Below, in pieces: positions 47,368 to 54,871 of a stretch of DNA of 64,000 nt. A model generated the notes under the pieces. The model was given only the letters and a program-made list of their open reading frames with translations, had not been told where the DNA came from and searched no databases. The stretch spans positions 36,123 to 100,122 of the forward strand of contig JAEERY010000070.1 in assembly GCA_016286035.1 (NCBI GenBank), given 5' to 3'. This stretch comes from Lachnospiraceae bacterium. Lineage in GTDB: Bacteria; Bacillota; Clostridia; Lachnospirales; Lachnospiraceae. Position 1 is the first letter of the stretch. Each line of letters begins with the position of its first letter. The translations under genes and the position numbers were made by a program.

Positions 47368-47904
47368 TTACAAAAACAGATCAAGCTTTCTTAATTCTTT
47401 CTGACTGAGTTTTCTTATATCTCTTATCTCAAATCTGTTCTCTTCCAGATCGGTTATGATAAGTCTGGTATCGGTTAGTTTCGTGACAGGATTGGATGAC
47501 ATGTTTATGACAAATTCATGATCTCCTTTATCCGTGGTCACGTTAAAATACGCGTTACCCGATTCATCTTTGATACTGTTTATCTTCTCTATGACCGGAA
47601 TGTAATAATTCAGTGCAAGCTGTTCATTTATAAGTTTCACTGCTTCATTAGAAAATGCTGACAGATCCTCTATGATACCTATCTCCTTTGCTCGTTCATC
47701 GTTCTCTCTTATGGAGATATACTTATCAGGATCCGTAAAAGGAAAAAGTCTGACCACCTTTACGCGCTCATATAGTTTCCCGTTATAGGTAAGATTAAGA
47801 AAACCACCCTCGGTACGTTCGAAGATATCATTTTCGGTTATAATGTTCATTGCCGTCATTTCTTCGGCTTCTTTTTCATAAAAATCTATTACTTTGCTGT
47901 CCAT
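47368..47904 (-). CDS. DUF1854-family protein between two ABC exporters
   Basis: A 178-residue soluble protein resembling DUF1854 (TEGGFLNLTYNGKLYERVKV, RLFPFTDPDKYISI, then DLEENRFEIRDI near the end). In some beta-proteobacteria a DUF1854 gene accompanies an ABC exporter and cyanophycin genes; no cyanophycin synthetase is seen here. It sits 23 bp after the first exporter and 36 bp before the second, so it probably acts with them. Function unknown. AAAGGAT precedes the ATG. Confidence 0.78.
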   Translation of the reverse strand: MDSKVIDFYEKEAEEMTAMNIITENDIFERTEGGFLNLTYNGKLYERVKVVRLFPFTDPDKYISIRENDERAKEIGIIEDLSAFSNEAVKLINEQLALNYYIPVIEKINSIKDESGNAYFNVTTDKGDHEFVINMSSNPVTKLTDTRLIITDLEENRFEIRDIRKLSQKELRKLDLFL

Positions 47905-47926
47905 TTTTCATCCTTTCCATATATCA

Positions 47927-49777
47927 TCAAACTGCATTCTCCCACAGTCCGTGAGATGCCAATGACTTGTTCTGTAACTCATATAATCTGTGGAAGATGC
48001 CATTTTCCATCTTAAGAAGCTCGTCATGAGTTCCCTCTTCAACTATCTGCCCTTTTTCTATGACTATAAGTCTGTCGGCATCACGAAGAGTGGAAAGTCT
48101 GTGTGCTATCGAAAGAACGGTTCTTCCTTTTACAAGATACCTAAGAGAACTCTGTATCGCTTTTTCAGTCTCGGTATCAACGCTTGCGGTCGCTTCATCA
48201 AGTATGAGTATCTTGGGATCTGCGAGTATAGCCCTTGCGATTGAAATACGCTGTTTCTCACCGCCGGACAGACCTTTTCCTGAGGCACCGATTATCGTAT
48301 CGTATCCGTCCGGCAGTTTTGAGATAAACTCATGTGCACTTGCAAGTTTAGCCGCCTTTATGATATCGGCTCTGGTAGCATTCTCATTTCCATAGGCAAT
48401 GTTCATTGCGACTGATCCCATGAATATGTATGTGTCCTGCGAGACCAATGCTACATTTCTCCTAAGATCGGATAATGACAGTTCTTTAACGTCAGTCCCG
48501 TCTATCTTTATGCTTCCGCTGTTGACATCGTACAGTCTTGAGATCAGATTAACCAGAGTGGTTTTTCCTGCTCCGGAATGACCTACAATTCCAAGCATTT
48601 CTCCTTCTCTTACTTTCAGACTTACATTTTTAAGTACCGGCATATCTGAAAGATATCCGAAGGTTACATCATCAAGCTCTATCTCTCCTTTGGAATCATT
48701 CATACTGACAGGATGATCTATCTCTGTGATCTCCGGTACTGAATCTATGATCTGAAACAGTCTCTCGGCCGCACTTATGCTTTCAGCCCATGTTCTGAAC
48801 ACATAGGAAAAGAAATTCATCGGCCCGTTAAGCTGAGCAACATATCCGACAAAGGTTATCAGTACACCCAGTTCTATCTGCTGTGTCTTTAAAACAAAGA
48901 AGACACCGACAATCCATATCCAGATACTGGATATCTCCTGAATCAGGTTGTAAAGTATCGTGAATCTGTTTCTTAATCTTACGATGTTGATCTCAACATC
49001 CTTTAGGTCATTGTTCGGTTTTACAAATCTCTCGATCTCTTTTTCTTCCTGTCCGAAAGCTTTGACTACCCTGGCTCCTGTAAGGTTATCATTCGCTCTG
49101 CCGGAAACCGATCTCTCGGCACGGTGTCTCTTTCCCGAAAGAGACCACAGCCCGGGCCTTAACTTCACCGTCATATAGACTAAAAGAGGAAGCAGTATAC
49201 AAGCGATAAGCGCCATCTGCCAGTTAAGCCTGTACATGACCACAAATGTAACTATGATCGTAAGACCCTGCACAAAAACAGACGGCAGACCGTCAATGAA
49301 GAAATCAGCCACACGGGATGAATCCGTCATAACCCTTGTCATCAGACCACCTGTCTGCTTGCTTGTGTAAAAGTTAAGAGAAAGCTTGCTCATGGCATTA
49401 AAGACATCAGTCTTAATATCCCTGACCGTTGATGTTGCCACTTTTGCCATGAGCGAACCCTGGATACTCCTTGTAAGTTCGGATATCAGTCTGCATCCGA
49501 TCAAAACGATCGCAACGAACAAAAGTGCAAGAGTATACTTTCCCGATAAGCCAAAGCGGGAAAGATATATATCATCTTTTTCCAATACATGGTCAAAAAG
49601 CACTTTTCCCATAACATAGGGCCATGCCACACTTATAGCAGCCAGCAGAAAGTAGACTATAAACAGGATTGTTACAGCCAGTCTGTACCTGAGAAAATAT
49701 CTAAGAGTCCTTGCAAACACGCCTCTCTTACTGTTATTCACTTTACCAATATCTTTATTTTCCATATCTTTTACCAT
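47927..49777 (-). CDS. ABC exporter half-transporter, first gene of attenuated operon
   Basis: A 616-residue exporter with six membrane helices (about 30-330) and a nucleotide-binding domain carrying GHSGAGKTT, LSGGEKQR, ILILDEATASVDTE and AHRLS. Both this and the partner have the catalytic Glu, so neither site looks degenerate. It may pair with the 722-residue exporter as a heterodimer. ATG 49777 has a weak GAAAG site; ATG 49765 is a possible alternative. A terminator ends only 12 bp upstream of its start, so expression requires read-through. Confidence 0.9.
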   Translation of the reverse strand: MVKDMENKDIGKVNNSKRGVFARTLRYFLRYRLAVTILFIVYFLLAAISVAWPYVMGKVLFDHVLEKDDIYLSRFGLSGKYTLALLFVAIVLIGCRLISELTRSIQGSLMAKVATSTVRDIKTDVFNAMSKLSLNFYTSKQTGGLMTRVMTDSSRVADFFIDGLPSVFVQGLTIIVTFVVMYRLNWQMALIACILLPLLVYMTVKLRPGLWSLSGKRHRAERSVSGRANDNLTGARVVKAFGQEEKEIERFVKPNNDLKDVEINIVRLRNRFTILYNLIQEISSIWIWIVGVFFVLKTQQIELGVLITFVGYVAQLNGPMNFFSYVFRTWAESISAAERLFQIIDSVPEITEIDHPVSMNDSKGEIELDDVTFGYLSDMPVLKNVSLKVREGEMLGIVGHSGAGKTTLVNLISRLYDVNSGSIKIDGTDVKELSLSDLRRNVALVSQDTYIFMGSVAMNIAYGNENATRADIIKAAKLASAHEFISKLPDGYDTIIGASGKGLSGGEKQRISIARAILADPKILILDEATASVDTETEKAIQSSLRYLVKGRTVLSIAHRLSTLRDADRLIVIEKGQIVEEGTHDELLKMENGIFHRLYELQNKSLASHGLWENAV

Positions 49778-49788
49778 AATCTTTCAAT

Positions 49789-49820
49789 AAAAAAACCACT
49801 TACCCCGAAGGATAAGTGGT
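49789..49820 (-). terminator. attenuator terminator before the ABC operon
   Basis: On the minus strand an 11-bp stem (ACCACTTATCC / GGGTAAGTGGT, with one U-G pair) closes on the very stable TTCG loop and runs into seven T residues. It lies between the leader ORF and the first exporter gene, not after a gene, which marks it as a regulatory terminator. Confidence 0.85.
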
Positions 49821-49843
49821 CATGATTAAAAATATATCAAACC
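49818..49843 (-). promoter_or_regulatory. possible antiterminator hairpin over the leader stop codon
   Basis: GGTTTGAT (49843-49836, containing the TGA stop) can pair with ATCATGACC (49826-49818), which includes the first bases of the terminator stem. The two structures are mutually exclusive at those bases. The stem is modest (about 7 bp with an internal loop), so this is a hypothesis. Confidence 0.4.
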
Positions 49844-49953
49844 CGATGCCTATCTCTTATACAGGGCAAAACACAATAAAGACTATCCATGATAAGCGCA
49901 CGAATATTCACTGTGTATGTGTATTCTGTTGTTCTCTGCTTAAGATTTAACAT
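49837..49953 (-). CDS. 38-residue leader peptide of the ABC operon
   Basis: ATG at 49953 has a near-perfect AAAGGAG site (49961-49967) 7 nt away, much stronger than that of the ABC gene itself. It encodes 38 residues beginning MLNLKQRTTEYTYTVN and ending CIRDRHRV, with a Thr/Tyr-rich centre, two Cys and a cluster of Arg near the stop. There is no membrane helix or known domain. The stop lies 17 nt before the attenuator stem. Position and spacing fit a regulatory leader whose translation decides termination, as bmrB does for bmrCD in Bacillus subtilis; the inducer is unknown. Confidence 0.65.
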   Translation of the reverse strand: MLNLKQRTTEYTYTVNIRALIMDSLYCVLPCIRDRHRV

Positions 49954-49978
49954 CTCGGTTCTCCTTTCTTTTTTTCAA

Positions 49979-50008
49979 AGTATAATCGTAGCACAGTATA
50001 TATGTCAA
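49979..50008 (-). promoter_or_regulatory. sigma-A promoter of the leader-ABC operon
   Basis: Perfect TTGACA (50008-50003) and TATACT (49984-49979) on the minus strand with an 18-nt spacer; the transcript would start about 20 nt before the leader ATG. Confidence 0.78.
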
Positions 50009-50075
50009 GCATTAATTATCGATATGGATATCATAATTTTCGATCAGCCCTTTTACCAAATAGACCATAAAAAAT

Positions 50076-50110
50076 AACCGGTTTTTGCAATTCGATAACA
50101 AAAACCGGTT
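50076..50110 (-). terminator. terminator of the flagellin operon
   Basis: AACCGGTTTTTG (50076-50087) and CAAAAACCGGTT (50099-50110) form a 12-bp perfect stem followed on the minus strand by a T-rich run, 25 bp after fliS. Confidence 0.8.
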
Positions 50111-50134
50111 CTCATCTTGTTCTTCACATATATC

Positions 50135-50605
50135 CTACACCCTGAAACCTCTGTTTTCTATATCTGTTGGTGCCTCATCAAGTGTCTTGCTCTTACCGTA
50201 TGTCATTCCTGCAACAACAGACTGCGCATTCTGCATCATGGGCTGCGAATTATCGGTATCGGCTATTGATTCATATGAGTCATGCAACTGGTTGATCATC
50301 TTTCTGACCTCTTCTATGGCATCCGCATCCTTTTCGCAGATAGCCTGGCGAAGTCTCTTTTTCATATACAGGTACAACTGCTTTAAATCTTTTGCAATAT
50401 CATATTCATAGTGAAGATTGTTCATCATCTCCTCTATGCATCTTTTAGCTTTATCGATGCACAGCACATAATCTCCCGAACCTGCCTGATATCCTTTTGC
50501 CTCAAGCAGATATGCATCTATTATCTCATAGGAGATCATTATCATCTGCACATTGTTGGCCTGCGGTATACGCATGGCAAATTGTTTTTTAAGATCGTTA
50601 TCCAT
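50135..50605 (-). CDS. fliS: FliS-like flagellin export chaperone
   Basis: A 156-residue helical protein directly after flagellin. The helix NNVQMIMISYEIIDAYLLEAK and the KAKRCIEEMMNNLHYEYDIAK stretch resemble the four-helix FliS fold that caps the flagellin C-terminus in the cytoplasm before export. The C-terminal 35 residues are extra and low-complexity. GGGAGGG precedes the ATG. Identification rests on fold-like pattern and position. Confidence 0.75.
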   Translation of the reverse strand: MDNDLKKQFAMRIPQANNVQMIMISYEIIDAYLLEAKGYQAGSGDYVLCIDKAKRCIEEMMNNLHYEYDIAKDLKQLYLYMKKRLRQAICEKDADAIEEVRKMINQLHDSYESIADTDNSQPMMQNAQSVVAGMTYGKSKTLDEAPTDIENRGFRV

Positions 50606-50637
50606 AAGGTCCCTCCCCTGTAATTAATCCCCTTATT

Positions 50638-51831
50638 CTACTGGATCAGCTGAAGCATCTGCGAAGGTCTTTCATTTGCCTGCGCAAGTATGGCGGTTGC
50701 AGCCTGTGATACTATCTGAAGGTTAGAATACTTTGACATCTCCTCTGCCATATCTGTATCCATGATACGTGAATAAGCTGCCGTTACGTTCTCTTCTGAT
50801 GCTGACAGATTTGTTTCCGTATGTTCAAGTCTGTTCTGATATGCACCAAGACGGCTTCTCATCTGAGATACAAACTCAAGTGCTTTGCTTACCCTGGAGA
50901 TTGATTCTCCGGCTTTTTGTGCATAATTAACTGCAGGATCAGGATCACCGTGAGGTCCCACTACCAATGTAAGCTCTCCGTCAGTATTTCCAAGCCCAAG
51001 GTTTAAGAGTGACAGTTCCGGGAATCTCATATCCAGAGTCTGTCCTTCATTAGCACCTATCTGAAGAGTCATTGAACCGTATCCCTTAAGCTCAACATCC
51101 ATACCTACAGTATTAAGCTTATCCGGAGGTGTACTGGTAGAAGCAGGATCATTATCCCAGCCGTCTCTGAGCTCAAGTCTTACTTCGTAACCGTCTTCAC
51201 CCTTAGCTATAAGCTGACCGTCTTTGAATTCTCCCGTCAGGGTTCTTACATCGGTCGTATTTGCTTTATCGGTCATCACTACTGTATATATATCATTTCC
51301 GCCGGTAGGTTTTGTGATAGAAAAGCTGTAATCACTGAACTTAACCGAATCGGAATAATACTTAACCTTTACGTTGTTGTTATTCTCAACATATCCCTTT
51401 AGATCAAATGTGCCATCCATAAGTGTCTGGCCATTGTATTCTGTTGTTTTACCTATTCTTACAAGTTCCTGTGTAAGCTGATCCACCTCACTCTGAATGG
51501 CAGCTCTGTCGGAATCTGTCATTGTTCCGTTTGCGGATTGAACACTCAGCTCATTGATCCTCTGAAGAATATCATGACATTCAGCAAGAGCACCGTCAGC
51601 TATCTCAACTACAGAAGCACCGTCTTTTGCATCCTGATTTGCTTCACGAAGTCCTCTGATCTGGGCATTCATTCTTCTGCTTATGGCAAGACCTGCCGCA
51701 TTGTCCTTTGCACTGTTGATCTTATAGCCCGATGACAGTCGTGCGAGTGAATCACCCAGCTTCTTGTCGTTGGTCTTCAATGAGTTGTTAGCCAGCATTG
51801 CTGATATATTGTAGTTTATCTTCATACTCAT
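50638..51831 (-). CDS. fliC: flagellin
   Basis: Filament subunit of 397 residues. The conserved N-terminal D0/D1 region (INYNISAMLANNSLKTNDKK, LSSGYKINSAKDNAAGLAIS) and C-terminal D0/D1 region (RLGAYQNRLEHTETNLSASEENVTAAYSRI, ILAQANERPSQMLQLIQ) are intact; the variable central domain (about 150-290) is beta-rich. GGAGAA lies before the ATG. A sigma-28-like promoter lies inside the upstream gene, and fliS follows 32 bp downstream. Confidence 0.96.
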   Translation of the reverse strand: MSMKINYNISAMLANNSLKTNDKKLGDSLARLSSGYKINSAKDNAAGLAISRRMNAQIRGLREANQDAKDGASVVEIADGALAECHDILQRINELSVQSANGTMTDSDRAAIQSEVDQLTQELVRIGKTTEYNGQTLMDGTFDLKGYVENNNNVKVKYYSDSVKFSDYSFSITKPTGGNDIYTVVMTDKANTTDVRTLTGEFKDGQLIAKGEDGYEVRLELRDGWDNDPASTSTPPDKLNTVGMDVELKGYGSMTLQIGANEGQTLDMRFPELSLLNLGLGNTDGELTLVVGPHGDPDPAVNYAQKAGESISRVSKALEFVSQMRSRLGAYQNRLEHTETNLSASEENVTAAYSRIMDTDMAEEMSKYSNLQIVSQAATAILAQANERPSQMLQLIQ

Positions 51832-51861
51832 AATGTCTTCTCCTTTTCATACCCATAAAGA

Positions 51862-54789
51862 TCACAGTCTAGACAATTGAACCATAAAATCTCTGGCCAG
51901 TCCGTACAGTACCTTTGTGTCCACATTACTTATATCGGCATCAGATGCAAAAATCTTATCGCCAAATGTCCGATTTTCTCTTCCTTCTATAACTCTGAAA
52001 TCCGTTACGGCATCAGTATTCTTAGCCATTGCTTCGCTTACCCTTTTTAATGGCTCAATACCCTCTTTCTTCTCCGTAACAAACATTCCGCTCATATGTG
52101 CTTGTCCATCAACCGAAAAATGGGCTGTAACCCTTCCGAACTGAGTCGAATCAAAGGATATATCAACCTCTCCGGCTACCCCCTCTTCATGTCTCAGTGT
52201 CAGATTGATCGCCGTTACTTCTTTGCCTATCTGAAGCGGCACCGTATAATTCTCTCTGTCAGCACGGCTTCCTGCTATGGAAAGCTGTTTGTGCATAAGA
52301 GAGATCCGCTTAAGATCGATCGTATCATCTGCAGTATAACGAACTTCTTCTATTATCTGTTTTCCCAGCTCGATCACGTTGCTGTATGCCTTTTTCGCAC
52401 TGTCTCTGTCTTCAAAGCCCTCTATGAGAGAATCAACAGCTTCATCATAGCTTTCAGCTACATTATCCTGTCTGTCATCCGTATTCTTTGAGTAACCCTT
52501 TATAATTCTGAATACCGAATCCGAACCCGAAAGTGCATTTGAAGCAACCATATTGCTGAGTGTTACAGGCTCACCGTTTGATTCAAGTTCTTCTGCTGCC
52601 TGCAGGTTCTGTTCAAGCTGACTCGCATAATCTTTGTAAGAATCCTTAAGATACTGTTCTTCAAGTCGCTCATCAGCCTCTTTTCCGATAACACCCGCAA
52701 AAGCCTGTTCTATCTGATCTGATATGCTTATGCCTTTTTTTACGGTATCGTTTAAGAATCCGTAACTGTCATCTATGGTTTCGTTAAATGACACTTTTCT
52801 GCTGCGCATACCGGAGAGCAGACTCTTAAATGTGATTTCCCTGTCACTGTTTACCAATGCTCCGATAGCGGCACCGTCAGTCTTTTCCAGCCTGTTCACC
52901 AGTCTGTAGATCCCTATATAAGCCTCTCTTTCGCTTTCATTTATATCCGAACTCTTTTCAAGCTTGTATAAAAATCTTGAGTATTTCTCATCCGCCTCCT
53001 CAGGAGTAAGACTACTTAACACATGGGCAAGCTCATCTATATTCATATCCATGGGATTAATACCCTGTCTGATAAGCTCCAGTGTTTTTGCGGGAGTCAG
53101 AGCATTGACGGCATTCATTACCCTTTCTGTAGCTTCTCTTACCTGTGTAATGGAAGCCTCATTTATCTCCATACTGTTATAGCCCAGTATCCTTACAGCT
53201 TTTCTGTTTGCTTCATCTGTTTCAATACCCATATCTTTAAGGATATCATCCACATTTCTGAATGCTTTGGATATGGCATCACCCATATCTCTTCTGGGAG
53301 CGGTCATAAGTGTTTCGTATGACTGGCCTGCTGCCTCATAACGTGCCTTAAGATCTGTACCTGTCTCATGCACGGTCGTAAGCGAATATTCCTGTTCAAG
53401 CTTAAGACTTCCTATGACTGCTGCCGGCATATACGGTATTTCTGACAATGCCTGACGGGTATTTCTGTATAATGATGCCCCCGCAAGAGCAGTCTGCTCC
53501 TTCGCTCCTCCTGTTAGAACACTGTCTATACTCTGCTGTGTACTCTTCAACTCTTCAACCAGCTTTGTAAGAGGCATCGTATCAATCTCAAATCCTCTCT
53601 TTAACATTGATACGTTTGCTTCAAGCGTCATCTGAAGTCTTACTTCCTGCAAAAGTGCCTGACCATTGGCTACCTGAATATTCCCGGATACCGCCGTCAT
53701 ACTCATGGATATGGAAGCCGACTGCAGATTTCTTATATTCAGTTTTTGTCCCTTTGTTACAACAGACGCGATCTGTTCATCAGTTATCTCATTTGCTGTT
53801 TTAAGAACATTGGCTGCTTTCTCATATACACTGATATTCTCGCTGGAAACATCAGCTTTCTTTGGTTCATCACCTTTTTCCAGTGCAAATGCGGCTCTTT
53901 TGCATGCCTCTTCATAATCCTTTGGCAGAGTAACATTCATCAGTTCATCAAGCCGCTCTATATTTGTCTTTGTTAAATCAATCCCTTTTTCGACAAGCCA
54001 TGTTGCTTCCTTGACGGCTGTTTTAACATCAATGTCTTCAAGTTCAAATCCTTCTACCGTTTTTTGTATATCAGGGATTAGCGCAGCAACATCCGAAGCA
54101 TCGGCCTTTCTTGCTAGGTATCCCGGCATACCAAGTGAATAGTAACCTGAAGCCTGTTCATTTCCAAAACCTGCCGCCGAATAATTAGCACGATATATGT
54201 TCTCGATAGTAGGCTTCAATCCGCCCATGAGCATATATCTGATACTGCTGTCACTTAATTCATCAACTTCAAGGATCTCTCTTGCAGCTTCATTTATCTT
54301 CTTTGCATTTGTTTCATCAAACGGAATATCAGCCTGTTTCATGGCTTTCGCAAGCGTGTTTGCATCAGCTTTGTTTCCCGTAATGGCCTCAAGTTTAGCC
54401 ATATCAAGATCATCATTAAAGCCTGCTACCACTTCGCCGCTCTGCGCCATTACGGCTTTGATATGATCAAGTATTGTAACCGATTCTGCGCCTGTCATTT
54501 CTGAAGGCTTGAAACCTTCTTTACACATTCTTGCATAATCTTCTTCAGACATGGTATTAGACATTACCACCATATAGTCTGTCTGTGTCTGCACATCTAA
54601 GGCACCTGCCTGTTCTACAACATCCTGAATTGATCTTCCCTGATCAATTATTAAGCCGGTATCCTTACCTATATCAGTAATGTCTAATCTTATAGCACGC
54701 GATATATCTGCCTTAGAGTAATTGGTTGTTGTCTTTGTCGCTATCGGCATATCGTTTTGCGACACTTCCATGTTATTGCCAATTCTCAT
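51862..54789 (-). CDS. large repeat protein of the flagellar locus (DUF6240-like)
   Basis: A 975-residue, mostly helical, acidic protein without signal peptide. A short pattern with the shape G-hydrophobic-x-x-T/S-x-x-N-I recurs about five to six times in the first two thirds: near residues 92-105, 154-163, 190-199, 269-278, 347-356 and again as RQGINPMDMNIDEL. The C-terminal 150 residues (LQIGKEVTAINLTLRHEE, FGRVTAHFSVDG, LYGLARDFMVQLSRL) resemble the C-terminal part of hook-length control protein FliK. It lies immediately upstream of flagellin. A role in flagellar assembly or hook-length control is inferred. Confidence 0.7.
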   Translation of the reverse strand: MRIGNNMEVSQNDMPIATKTTTNYSKADISRAIRLDITDIGKDTGLIIDQGRSIQDVVEQAGALDVQTQTDYMVVMSNTMSEEDYARMCKEGFKPSEMTGAESVTILDHIKAVMAQSGEVVAGFNDDLDMAKLEAITGNKADANTLAKAMKQADIPFDETNAKKINEAAREILEVDELSDSSIRYMLMGGLKPTIENIYRANYSAAGFGNEQASGYYSLGMPGYLARKADASDVAALIPDIQKTVEGFELEDIDVKTAVKEATWLVEKGIDLTKTNIERLDELMNVTLPKDYEEACKRAAFALEKGDEPKKADVSSENISVYEKAANVLKTANEITDEQIASVVTKGQKLNIRNLQSASISMSMTAVSGNIQVANGQALLQEVRLQMTLEANVSMLKRGFEIDTMPLTKLVEELKSTQQSIDSVLTGGAKEQTALAGASLYRNTRQALSEIPYMPAAVIGSLKLEQEYSLTTVHETGTDLKARYEAAGQSYETLMTAPRRDMGDAISKAFRNVDDILKDMGIETDEANRKAVRILGYNSMEINEASITQVREATERVMNAVNALTPAKTLELIRQGINPMDMNIDELAHVLSSLTPEEADEKYSRFLYKLEKSSDINESEREAYIGIYRLVNRLEKTDGAAIGALVNSDREITFKSLLSGMRSRKVSFNETIDDSYGFLNDTVKKGISISDQIEQAFAGVIGKEADERLEEQYLKDSYKDYASQLEQNLQAAEELESNGEPVTLSNMVASNALSGSDSVFRIIKGYSKNTDDRQDNVAESYDEAVDSLIEGFEDRDSAKKAYSNVIELGKQIIEEVRYTADDTIDLKRISLMHKQLSIAGSRADRENYTVPLQIGKEVTAINLTLRHEEGVAGEVDISFDSTQFGRVTAHFSVDGQAHMSGMFVTEKKEGIEPLKRVSEAMAKNTDAVTDFRVIEGRENRTFGDKIFASDADISNVDTKVLYGLARDFMVQLSRL
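51932..51958 (-). promoter_or_regulatory. sigma-28 (FliA/SigD) promoter for flagellin
   Basis: TAAG (51958-51955) and a perfect GCCGATAT (51939-51932) are 15 nt apart on the minus strand, matching the flagellar sigma factor pattern with a single mismatch. It lies in the 3' end of the 975-residue gene, about 93 nt before the flagellin start. Confidence 0.65.
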
Positions 54790-54806
54790 AAGCTACCTCT
54801 GTAAAA

Positions 54807-54838
54807 AAATAAAGAGTGAAAATCCTCACTCTTTATTT
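54807..54838 (-). terminator. terminator of glgB
   Basis: A 13-bp perfect stem (54807-54819 with 54826-54838) with a 6-nt loop, followed by seven T residues on the minus strand, 33 bp after the glgB stop and only 18 bp before the next gene. Confidence 0.85.
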
Positions 54839-54862
54839 CGGCTTATTTTTGGTTTTTCTTTA
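54835..54862 (-). promoter_or_regulatory. sigma-28-like promoter overlapping the glgB terminator
   Basis: TAAA (54862-54859) and GCCGAAAT (54842-54835) lie 16 nt apart on the minus strand. Transcription would start near 54828, inside the first arm of the terminator, so such transcripts would lack most of the stem and escape termination. Confidence 0.45.
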
Positions 54863-54871
54863 TACAAATAT

